64,000 nucleotides of DNA from Promethearchaeota archaeon. Its GTDB lineage: Archaea > Asgardarchaeota > Lokiarchaeia > Sigyniarchaeales > SOKP01. Each line of letters opens with the position of its first letter. The stretch's first letter is position 1. The position numbers were made by a program, and so were the translations under genes. The stretch spans positions 1 to 64,000 of the forward strand of contig JAHPZE010000015.1 of the NCBI GenBank assembly GCA_019058365.1. Reading direction: 5' to 3'. Below the pieces are notes generated by a model, which made no database searches, was not told the DNA's origin, and saw nothing but the letters and a program-made list of their open reading frames with translations. Positions 16,032 through 23,812 of this stretch are shown piece by piece.

Positions 16032-18827
16032 ATGAAAGCTAATAATATAATAATTGTCCCAGAAACACATTGGGATAGAGAATGGTATCTCACATTCCAA
16101 GAATTTCGTGCTAAACTTGTAATTATGATGGATAAATTATTGAATATTCTAAAAACTGATCCAGATTATAAAAATTTTACACTCGATGGCCAAATTATAC
16201 CCATTGAAGATTATTTAGAAGTAAGACCCGAAAGGGAAGAAGAAATCAAAGAATATGTCCAGCAAGGAAGGATTTCTATTGGCCCTATGTATGTACTCCC
16301 GGATGAATTTTTAGTTAATGGTGAATCATTAATTAGAAACCTTATGATTGGACATCAGATTGCTAGAGGGTTCGGAAGGATAATGAATGCGCTTTATATT
16401 CCTGATCCATTCGGTCATATAGCTCAATTACCACAAATTGCTTATGGGTTTGATCATTCATCTATTATATTTGAAAGAGGTTTTGGTAATGAATTTACTG
16501 AAAAACAATTAAATATGGAATTTTATTGGGACGCTCCAGGAAAAGCAGCATCTGTTTTGGGTATTCATCTAATTAGAAGCTATGGATCATTAGCCTTTTT
16601 AGATATTTCTTTAGAACATGGAATCTATAAAAATGCACTTGAAAAGATTAAGAGAGTTGTTGCTGATTTAGAAAATTATACTGCAACACCAATAATATTA
16701 CTCAATAATGGTTCAGATCATTATGAGGCAAATCCAAAAATTGCCGAGATAGTTAAACAATGGAATCAATTAAATCCCAATGTATTATTAGAACAGAATG
16801 ATTTTGAGTACTACATTAAAAAAGTTCTTTCAATAAAACCAAAGTTAAATTCTTTTCAAGGAGAACTTAGAGGTGCAAAATATTCAAATATTATATCAGG
16901 AGTATTTTCTGCCAGAATGTGGATAAAACAAAGAAATTCAAAAATAGAATATTTATTTGAAAAATATACTGAGCCAATTTCTGCAATTACATGGGTCTTA
17001 GATAAATTTCAGCAATTTACTTACCCGGATTCTTATATAAAAACCGGATTAAAGTGGTTAATTAAAAATCATCCTCATGATTCGATTTGTGGCTGTAGTA
17101 TTGATCAAGTTCATAAGGAAATGATAACTCGGTTTGATTGGGCTGAACAAATAGGAAATGAAGTATTTAATCTCTCATTTCTATATCTATCAGATTTAAT
17201 TTCACTTAAAGATCAAGTAAAAAATAGAGTTACCTTAATTGTATTTAATCCATTACCTTGGAAGCGAAGAGATATTGTAATTTTTAATGGAATTTCAAGT
17301 ATGAAGAAAATTCAGAATGGATTCCCTAAAAACTTTAAGATAATAGATTCATATGATAAGGAAATTGAATATCAAGGACATTATATTCCAAGAAAACCCA
17401 GATTTTCTACAGAAAATGATATTACGTTTCAATTCTCATTTATTGCGAATGTTCCAGCATGTGGTTATAAAGTGTATTATATTATACTTGAAGAGGAACC
17501 TAAAAAAAATAAAAATAATAAAGTAGATTTTAATTTGGGAGAAAATTTAATTGAAAATGAATTTTATAAGGTAGAGGTAAAAAAGAAAGGACAAATCAAT
17601 ATCTATAATAAAAAAAATGCTGTTTGGTTTGAAAATGTATGTCAATTTGAGGATGTGGGTGATTGGGGAGATGAATATGATTTTTCAGGTCCCACACGTA
17701 AACAAATGGATAAAAAATTTACTACCAAGGATGCTGAGATATTGGAAATTACACCTTTTCTAAATGGTCCTTCTCAAAAGTCAATAAAAATCAAAATGAT
17801 TATAAAATTGCCTGCGTCATTAACATTAGATCGCCTACAAAGAGAAGATAAAAATATTAATAACATTATTAATCTCTATATTTCTTTATATAAAGGCATT
17901 AATCGGATTGATTTTAAAATAGATTTGGAAAATAATAGTAAAGATCACCGATTTAGAGTACTTTTTCCCTCCAAAATTACAACAGATAAGGTTTTCTGTG
18001 ATGGTCATTTTTATGTTGTTCCTAGAAATATTTTGTTGCCTAATGGGAGACATTGGGTACAAAAACCTTCTAAAACAAACCATCAAAAGGATTTTATTTT
18101 AGTAAATGATAAGTCAAAATGCTTTGCAGTTTTAAATCGAGGATTACCAGAATATGAAGCAATTGTGGATGAAGATGGGACAATTAAAATAGCAGTAACA
18201 CTTCTTCGCTGCATTGAATGGCTTTCAAGACATAATATAGATTCCAGAAGAAATGATGCAGGACCAAGTATAAATACTCCAGAAGCTCAATGTCTTGGAC
18301 ATCATGAGTTTGATTTATCTTTAATAATTGATGAATATAAATCCAATTGGTGGGACTCAGAAATTCATATTAAAGGGAAAGAGTTTAATTGTCCATTAAA
18401 ACCAATATTTCCTCGAATGTTAAAATCAACTCTGAGAAGTTCAGAAATATTATTATTGTCACGAAACGGTGTATTAGCAGATTTAGAAAAACTACCAGAG
18501 AAAAGTTTGAACTCAATTCTGCCAAACGAATTAAGTTTTTTAGAAATTGATAACAAGAATATCATTTTAAGTGCTTTGAAAAAAGCAGAAAAGGGAGATT
18601 ATCTTATTGTTCGAGTTTACAATATATCTCCTTCCTTACAAAAAGCTAAATTGAATTTTTATAAAAAAATTTCGATAAAAAAAGCTGAGATTGTAAATTT
18701 TCTTGAGGAACAACCTAAAAATGAAATTAAGGCAAAAATGAATAATTATATTAAAAATTCACTTGAAATAACAGTGGAACCACATGTAATTGTTACGTTT
18801 AAAATAGAGTGTGTACTATCGGAGTGA
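16032..18827 (+). CDS. Alpha-mannosidase, glycoside hydrolase family 38
   Basis: A 931-residue enzyme that hydrolyses terminal alpha-mannosyl residues. The N-terminal catalytic domain opens with THWDREWY, holds the nucleophile region IPDPFGHIAQLPQ (the Asp is the nucleophile) and HDSICGCSIDQVH, then a helical middle domain and a beta-sandwich C-terminal half, as in family 38. The ATG at 16032 is chosen because the GH38 homology starts at once; a TTG frame start at 15978 would add 18 unconserved residues. There is no signal peptide. It follows the PHP gene and ends 7 bases before the geranylgeranyl reductase ATG. A role in turnover of mannosylated glycans or lipids is an inference. Confidence 0.9.
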   Translation: MKANNIIIVPETHWDREWYLTFQEFRAKLVIMMDKLLNILKTDPDYKNFTLDGQIIPIEDYLEVRPEREEEIKEYVQQGRISIGPMYVLPDEFLVNGESLIRNLMIGHQIARGFGRIMNALYIPDPFGHIAQLPQIAYGFDHSSIIFERGFGNEFTEKQLNMEFYWDAPGKAASVLGIHLIRSYGSLAFLDISLEHGIYKNALEKIKRVVADLENYTATPIILLNNGSDHYEANPKIAEIVKQWNQLNPNVLLEQNDFEYYIKKVLSIKPKLNSFQGELRGAKYSNIISGVFSARMWIKQRNSKIEYLFEKYTEPISAITWVLDKFQQFTYPDSYIKTGLKWLIKNHPHDSICGCSIDQVHKEMITRFDWAEQIGNEVFNLSFLYLSDLISLKDQVKNRVTLIVFNPLPWKRRDIVIFNGISSMKKIQNGFPKNFKIIDSYDKEIEYQGHYIPRKPRFSTENDITFQFSFIANVPACGYKVYYIILEEEPKKNKNNKVDFNLGENLIENEFYKVEVKKKGQINIYNKKNAVWFENVCQFEDVGDWGDEYDFSGPTRKQMDKKFTTKDAEILEITPFLNGPSQKSIKIKMIIKLPASLTLDRLQREDKNINNIINLYISLYKGINRIDFKIDLENNSKDHRFRVLFPSKITTDKVFCDGHFYVVPRNILLPNGRHWVQKPSKTNHQKDFILVNDKSKCFAVLNRGLPEYEAIVDEDGTIKIAVTLLRCIEWLSRHNIDSRRNDAGPSINTPEAQCLGHHEFDLSLIIDEYKSNWWDSEIHIKGKEFNCPLKPIFPRMLKSTLRSSEILLLSRNGVLADLEKLPEKSLNSILPNELSFLEIDNKNIILSALKKAEKGDYLIVRVYNISPSLQKAKLNFYKKISIKKAEIVNFLEEQPKNEIKAKMNNYIKNSLEITVEPHVIVTFKIECVLSE

Positions 18828-18834
18828 TTTATTT

Positions 18835-19953
18835 ATGAAAAATTCTAAAATAGATTTTGATGTTTTTATTATAGGGGCAGGTCCTGGCGGTTCTATCGCG
18901 GGTAAGATTGCTGTTGAAAATGGTTATAAGACTTGTATAATTGAAAAAGATGTGATTGGAGATAATGGGCGATATAAAGCATGCGGTGGTGCTATAGCTT
19001 GGGAGTTGATAGAAGAGATAGATTATCCAGAAGATAAAATAAGCCGTACTTTTGAATCCTTGGAGCTTCATCATGTTGATGGGATTAGATTTTCAAAAAA
19101 GGGGAAAGGGGTAACTATATGGCGAAATACATTTGATAAATTTCTAAGTGATATGGCTATAGATTGTGGTGCAATTCTGAAAGAAAGTGAACCTTTAATT
19201 GGTATTGAAAAAACTGATAGTTTTTATAGAATTAGCACCAAAAAGGGAAATTATATTGTTAAATACATAATTGCTTCTGATGGAGCAACCTCTACAACTC
19301 TGAAATTATTAGGATGGCCATATTTCAAAAAAGAAAATTTAATTTTAACAATTACTAAAGAAATGAAAACCTCTAAAGAATTTATTAATAAAATGTTAGG
19401 TAATGATGCCGTTCATGCATTTTTTGGCATAAAAAGTCTTATTCCTATTGGTTATGCATGGTTATTTCCAAAAGCTGAAACAATTACAGTAGGATGGGGG
19501 AATCAAATAAACTTAGTTAAAAATTCTAGGGAGGAATTTAAAAAATTTGAAAATCTTCCTTTTGTTAAAAATGCTCTACAAGACTCTAAATTGAGCATCT
19601 TCAAATCCCATCTCATTCCAGTAGGTTTACGACCTAAACTTTATGAGGATAACGTATTCGCTGTAGGTGATGCTGGGGGAATAGTAGATCCTATAAGTGG
19701 AAAAGGAATTCCTTATGCAATGATGAGTGGTCAAATCGCAATTGAAACGATTAAGACTTGCGAGAATAGAGATAAATTGGATAAACTTGGTATTTATTAT
19801 GAAAAAAACTTAGATAAAAAATTTCTCCGTGTTCTTAAAGCTAAACGAATAGCTCGAGATCAAATTTTCCAAAATGATGAGAATTTAAAAAGATTCCTTT
19901 CTCTGTGGGAAAAATATCGTAGTTCTGAGATAATAATGAGAAGATTACTTTAA
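18835..19953 (+). CDS. Geranylgeranyl reductase family flavoprotein
   Basis: A 372-residue FAD enzyme. It has a Rossmann GAGPGGS (residues 14-20), an acidic strand end (IIEKDVIGDNGRYKACGG; the cysteine-containing segment is typical of the family) and a C-terminal VGDAGGIVDPISGKGIPYAM that contacts FAD. The family saturates the geranylgeranyl chains of archaeal ether lipids or of other isoprenoids. The ATG at 18835 has GGAGTGA just upstream, inside the end of the mannosidase gene; a GTG at 18811 would add eight residues overlapping that gene and is rejected. The location only 2 kb from the isoprenoid cluster supports a lipid role. Confidence 0.85.
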   Translation: MKNSKIDFDVFIIGAGPGGSIAGKIAVENGYKTCIIEKDVIGDNGRYKACGGAIAWELIEEIDYPEDKISRTFESLELHHVDGIRFSKKGKGVTIWRNTFDKFLSDMAIDCGAILKESEPLIGIEKTDSFYRISTKKGNYIVKYIIASDGATSTTLKLLGWPYFKKENLILTITKEMKTSKEFINKMLGNDAVHAFFGIKSLIPIGYAWLFPKAETITVGWGNQINLVKNSREEFKKFENLPFVKNALQDSKLSIFKSHLIPVGLRPKLYEDNVFAVGDAGGIVDPISGKGIPYAMMSGQIAIETIKTCENRDKLDKLGIYYEKNLDKKFLRVLKAKRIARDQIFQNDENLKRFLSLWEKYRSSEIIMRRLL

Positions 19954-19986
19954 TTTTAATTGTAAACATATGTGGCAATCCGAAAT

Positions 19987-20009
19987 CTTTTATTTCTGGT
20001 AAATAAAAG
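19987..20009. terminator. Perfect hairpin between convergent genes
   Basis: CTTTTATTT (19987-19995), a five-base loop CTGGT, and AAATAAAAG (20001-20009) make a 9-base stem between the ends of the reductase (+) and the methyltransferase (-). Each strand gives a U-rich run, so it could serve both directions. Its function is inferred from position. Confidence 0.4.
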
Positions 20010-20040
20010 TAGAACAATGAGTATTTTACGTATTATCAGC

Positions 20041-20925
20041 TTATGATTTGTTCGTCTCTAATATCCATGTTTCCCTTATTTTCTTCCTTCCCTTTAATTC
20101 CTTAAGTTTAAACCTTGGAATTTTTTCTAATAATTTAATTGAACTTAATTCTGAGCGAGGTGTTTCTATTTTCTTGAATATATTAAAGCCGCAATTCTTA
20201 AAGAAGGCTTTCGCTGCTTCAAAATTTTCAAATTTATTTTCTTCCACATGGTGTTCTGCGAGGAATTTTTTTCCCCGCTCATCATAGAAATTTTTTGTGA
20301 TTCCATGTTGGATTCCTTTCTTTATATAGATATCTGCTGTTATCCAATAACCTCCTCTTTCACTCAATAAATTATGGATTATTAGACATAACTTTCGTTT
20401 TTGCCTTTCATTAAGATAAATCAATAATCCTTCATTCACAATTGCGAACGCTCCAGTAGAAAAACGGTTAATAATTTCAGCAAAAGCGTCTTCATCCAAT
20501 ACATTCAATGCCTGCTGGAATAAATTTTCTGTAGGATATTTACAAAATCTTTTGGTTAATTCCTTCACAATAACCTTTTTAGTTTCTATTATTTGAGGCA
20601 GATCAGTATCTATATAACAGATCTCAGGATCTTTGCACATACTTAGCCCACGAAAGGAAAAACCAGAAGAAAATTCAACTATATTTTTTATTCCGAATTC
20701 GGTCAGCGCCTTATCAACCGACCTATACCTATCTTCAAAATGAATAAGTCTCAATAAGAAACCAATTGATGATAATCTTTTCTTACCATATTGCATGCTG
20801 TTTTCACCCCAGATCAAATTAGCTGCTTCTTTTGCAAAAGGAATGGTTGTTAGTGCCTTAGTTAAAAGCAGCGATTTAGCAGAATGGCTGATTGAATCAA
20901 AATCAGGATTTAACAATTCTTTCAT
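20041..20925 (-). CDS. Leucine carboxyl methyltransferase (LCM)-type SAM methyltransferase
   Basis: A 294-residue class I methyltransferase of the LCM family (PPM1/TcmP-like O-methyltransferases). It shows the SAM loop VEFSSGFSFRGLSM (about residues 85-98), YIDTDLPQI with the acidic ribose contact, and FAIVNEGLLIYL, the family's characteristic post-II strand. Family members methylate carboxyl groups of proteins or small molecules; the substrate here is unknown. It is monocistronic and convergent with the reductase across the hairpin at 19987-20009. The family call is good. Confidence 0.75.
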   Translation of the reverse strand: MKELLNPDFDSISHSAKSLLLTKALTTIPFAKEAANLIWGENSMQYGKKRLSSIGFLLRLIHFEDRYRSVDKALTEFGIKNIVEFSSGFSFRGLSMCKDPEICYIDTDLPQIIETKKVIVKELTKRFCKYPTENLFQQALNVLDEDAFAEIINRFSTGAFAIVNEGLLIYLNERQKRKLCLIIHNLLSERGGYWITADIYIKKGIQHGITKNFYDERGKKFLAEHHVEENKFENFEAAKAFFKNCGFNIFKKIETPRSELSSIKLLEKIPRFKLKELKGRKKIRETWILETNKS

Positions 20926-21052
20926 TATGCTTATTTTTAATTCTTCAAACTAAAAGAATTTTTTCCCCGAGTTATCAATCGAGGTTCAAGTAAATTTTAC
21001 TGTTTATTGTTAAGCTAATTAATAGATTTTTCAGAAAAATAATTATAGTTAA

Positions 21053-21501
21053 TTATAAAGTTTTTTGCATCCTAATCTCAATATCCTCATTACCATGTTC
21101 TAATTGATCCACCTTTACATACCCTAATTTCTCATAGAATCCTACAGCAGAAATAGCAGAATATAAAAAAAGATTTTTAAGATTGTTATCTATTGCTACA
21201 TTTTCAAGTTGAATCATCAATTTCTTCCCAAATCCTTTTCTATGATATTTAGGATCAATAAATATATCACGAATTTGACCTTGTGATGAAATACTTCCAG
21301 TACCTATAATATTAACATATTTTTCTATAATAATTGTATGAATTTCTGGTCTTTCATAAAATTCTTTTTATAACTCTTTACTAAGTATTTTATAAATTTA
21401 GAAGAATAATTTCTACTGTTCACCTCCAACAAACAAGATTGAATTATTTCTATGCACCTTCTCCGATCAGTTTTTTGAATTTCTCTGATAATCTCACTCA
21501 T
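21053..21501 (-). pseudogene. GNAT N-acetyltransferase with a frameshift
   Basis: Read on the minus strand, an ATG at 21501 opens MSEIIREIQKTDRRRC and runs about 45 codons. The frame is then lost at a run of five T (21365-21369, poly-A in the gene). A second frame continues KEFYERPEIHTIIIEKY, IRDIFIDPKYHRKGFGKKL (acetyl-CoA motif A with the RKGFGK loop) and AVGFYEKLGYVKVD to a stop at 21053. Adding one base to the homopolymer gives a normal 149-residue GNAT protein. It is therefore a young pseudogene, a -1 slippage site, or a sequence error. It fills most of the 740-base gap between 20926 and 21666; the rest holds nothing I can support. Confidence 0.75.
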
Positions 21502-21666
21502 AAAAATCTAACTAAAATATAATAAATAAACTTAGTTATTTGAATGCAAATTCTGTCTCTCTAATTGTTAAGAGTATTGAAAATCTGAAATTCCTTTTAT
21601 TTTACCAAATTAAATGTAGTATACGATTATAAAAATACATTTATTAGTAGAAAGTTGTGATTTACC

Positions 21667-22734
21667 ATGAAATTTACTGAATATTCAAAGAAATATATTC
21701 CTAAAATAAATAATGCAATTAAAATGGTTTATGACCGGAAATTTGATAGTGTACAAAATCCTTTTTTGAAAAACTATTACTCAGAATTAAAGAACTATTT
21801 CTTGTCAGGGGGAAAAAGAATCAGACCATTATTATGTATTGCTACATTCAATGCTTTTAATGAAAAACCAGATGATATAATTGTTCTACCTAGCATTGGA
21901 GTAGAATTTCTTCATAATGCTTCCTTAATTCATGATGATATCATTGATAATGATGATTTTAGGAGAGGAAAACCCGCATTTCATTTCAGGTTTCGGAATT
22001 ATCATCAAAAATACAATTTAAAAAAAATGAGTGATATCGATTTTGGCAATTCAATAGGGATTATCGGTGGTGATTCAGCATTTTTTTTAGGATTAGAAGC
22101 ATATCTTTTTAATAATTTTGATAAGGATCTTAATTTTAATGCCATTAATTACTATGAGCAAGCTTTTATAGAGATTGCTAATGGTGTTTTAATAGAAACC
22201 GATATGGTAAATCAGAGAAATCTGACAATTCCAGATTATATTAAAATGGTTTCACTTAAAACAGGTGCATTAATTGAAAAATCTATTCTAATAGGGGCAA
22301 ATTATGCTAAAGTAGATGAGAAGCTTATGAATAATCTTTCCATTTATGGTATCAATCTTGGTATTATTTTCCAGATAATTGATGATATCTTGGGGACTTT
22401 CGGGGATGAAAAAGTTACTGGAAAACCAACAGATTCAGATATTTTAGAGGGAAAAAAGACATGTTTACTGATTGAAGCATTAAATAAATTAGATCAAAAG
22501 GATAAAATTAGATTAGAAGAACTAATAGAGAATCCAAATATGAGAAATGAGGATGTTCAGGAAGTTAAAGACTTATTTCTTAAAGTAGATGTTGCTAATT
22601 CATGTAAAGATTTAGCAGTATCATACTTCAATGAAGCTAAACAATCTCTCGATAAGCTGTACAATGTGATTAATCAATCTGAAGCTGAATTCTTTGAAAA
22701 TTTATTAAATTTTGTACTTGAAAGAAAATTCTGA
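21667..22734 (+). CDS. Trans-polyprenyl (geranylgeranyl) diphosphate synthase
   Basis: A 355-residue enzyme that condenses IPP with allylic diphosphates. The first aspartate-rich motif is DDIID (residues 90-94) and the second DDILG (239-243). GGKRIRP (48-54) binds IPP phosphate, and KTGAL is present at about 198-202. An alanine five residues before the first aspartate fits a long product such as GGPP, the precursor of archaeal ether lipids. The ATG has GTGAT five bases upstream. It lies head-on to the mevalonate operon, followed 111 bases later by UbiX on the same strand. Chain length is inferred. Confidence 0.85.
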   Translation: MKFTEYSKKYIPKINNAIKMVYDRKFDSVQNPFLKNYYSELKNYFLSGGKRIRPLLCIATFNAFNEKPDDIIVLPSIGVEFLHNASLIHDDIIDNDDFRRGKPAFHFRFRNYHQKYNLKKMSDIDFGNSIGIIGGDSAFFLGLEAYLFNNFDKDLNFNAINYYEQAFIEIANGVLIETDMVNQRNLTIPDYIKMVSLKTGALIEKSILIGANYAKVDEKLMNNLSIYGINLGIIFQIIDDILGTFGDEKVTGKPTDSDILEGKKTCLLIEALNKLDQKDKIRLEELIENPNMRNEDVQEVKDLFLKVDVANSCKDLAVSYFNEAKQSLDKLYNVINQSEAEFFENLLNFVLERKF

Positions 22735-22845
22735 AATGTGAAAATTATATTTCAATATAAAATAAGAAAAGACTAAAAATCATAAAAGAATTAATAAGTT
22801 CAATAATATTTTTTTTCTTTTAATTACACAATTGAGAAAATTTGA

Positions 22846-23403
22846 ATGTTAATCGCCATTACCGGAGCCACTGGAATTGATCTAGCCATCAAACTTCTAG
22901 AAACTCTGAGAGAAAAGAAAATCGAAACAGAATTAATAATTTCAAAAAATGCTGAAAAAGTAATTTCTTTAGAAACAGATTATAATATCTCTGATATTCA
23001 AAAATTAGTGAATCAAAATTATGATGCAAATAATTTATTAGCACCTCCAGCCAGTGGTTCTCATAAGGAGGATTCTATGATAGTTATTCCATGTTCAATG
23101 AAATATCTTTCAGCAATTGCAAATGGATATGCGAATAATTTGATAACTAGGGCTGCAGACGTAATGATAAAAGAAAAGAGAAAATTGATACTTGTTGTTA
23201 GGGAAACTCCCTTTAGTGTTATCCATCTTGAAAATATGCTTAAATTAGCAAAAATTAATGTTGTAATTTTTCCACCAATCCCATCATATTACATCAAACC
23301 AAAAACCGTAGAAGAACTCACTGAGTTTACAGTAGGTAGGATCTTAGACCATGTTGGAATTGAGAGTGGGATAAAAAGATGGGGAGAAAACTACAAAAAA
23401 TAA
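22846..23403 (+). CDS. ubiX: UbiX-like flavin prenyltransferase
   Basis: A 185-residue protein matching UbiX/Pad1. It has GATGIDLAIKL at the N-terminus (FMN phosphate site), PASGSHKEDSMIVIPCSMKYLSAIANG (about 72-98) and RKLILVVRETPFS (about 123-135), the dimethylallyl-phosphate region. The enzyme prenylates FMN to prFMN, the cofactor of UbiD decarboxylases. A UbiD homologue is encoded at 28278-29588 in the mevalonate operon, so the two probably form a functional pair: UbiX matures the cofactor for decarboxylation of trans-anhydromevalonate 5-phosphate. The usual GASG is GATG here. Confidence 0.88.
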   Translation: MLIAITGATGIDLAIKLLETLREKKIETELIISKNAEKVISLETDYNISDIQKLVNQNYDANNLLAPPASGSHKEDSMIVIPCSMKYLSAIANGYANNLITRAADVMIKEKRKLILVVRETPFSVIHLENMLKLAKINVVIFPPIPSYYIKPKTVEELTEFTVGRILDHVGIESGIKRWGENYKK

Positions 23404-23576
23404 ATATATTCACTTTTTATATGTTTTTGTTTAAAACAATTAAGCAAATTAAAATCTTAATGATAGTTTATGATAAATTTAAATATCAAGTGTATCTACA
23501 TAAGTAATTAATAAAACAGACTTCAAATTTAATTGAAGACACCATAATTTAAATCCAACAACCAAAGTGATATTTT

Positions 23577-23798
23577 ACGAAAGAAGGGAAAACCATTCCA
23601 GAGGAAATTGCATTAGAGATATGTGAAAAAATAAGGGAAGAAAATAAAAAAAAAAGGTTCAGTTTTGCAAAAAGCCAATGTTGGGGATGTATGAAATATT
23701 CACAAAAAAAGAATGATATTCGTTATAGATGTATCTTTGGCGATGAGAATAATCGAGGTTGCAATTTAGTTAATAAGATTTTTGATATGAGATATTAA
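23577..23798 (+). CDS. Small cysteine-rich protein, ACG in start position
   Basis: An open frame from 23571 to 23798 encodes KEGKTIPEEIALEICEKI, then FAKSQCWGCMKYS, RYRCIFG and RGCNLVNKIFD. The CxxC plus two later cysteines look like a metal site. No ATG, GTG or TTG precedes the conserved-looking part; the frame is closed by a TGA at 23568. GTGAT at 23567-23571 lies five bases before ACG (23577), exactly the spacing used by the GGPP synthase ATG. So either ACG initiates, or the gene lost its ATG by one T-to-C change, or the sequence has an error. A small inverted repeat CTTCAA/TTGAAG sits at 23521-23538. The function is unknown. Confidence 0.5.
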   Translation, partial: TKEGKTIPEEIALEICEKIREENKKKRFSFAKSQCWGCMKYSQKKNDIRYRCIFGDENNRGCNLVNKIFDMRY

Positions 23799-23812
23799 CA
23801 CTTACGATAAAC

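Noticed and set aside
21360..21375. Programmed frameshifting as the main explanation for the GNAT gene
   Set aside because: The site (TAT AAA AAG) lacks the full slippery heptamer, so decay or sequence error is more likely.
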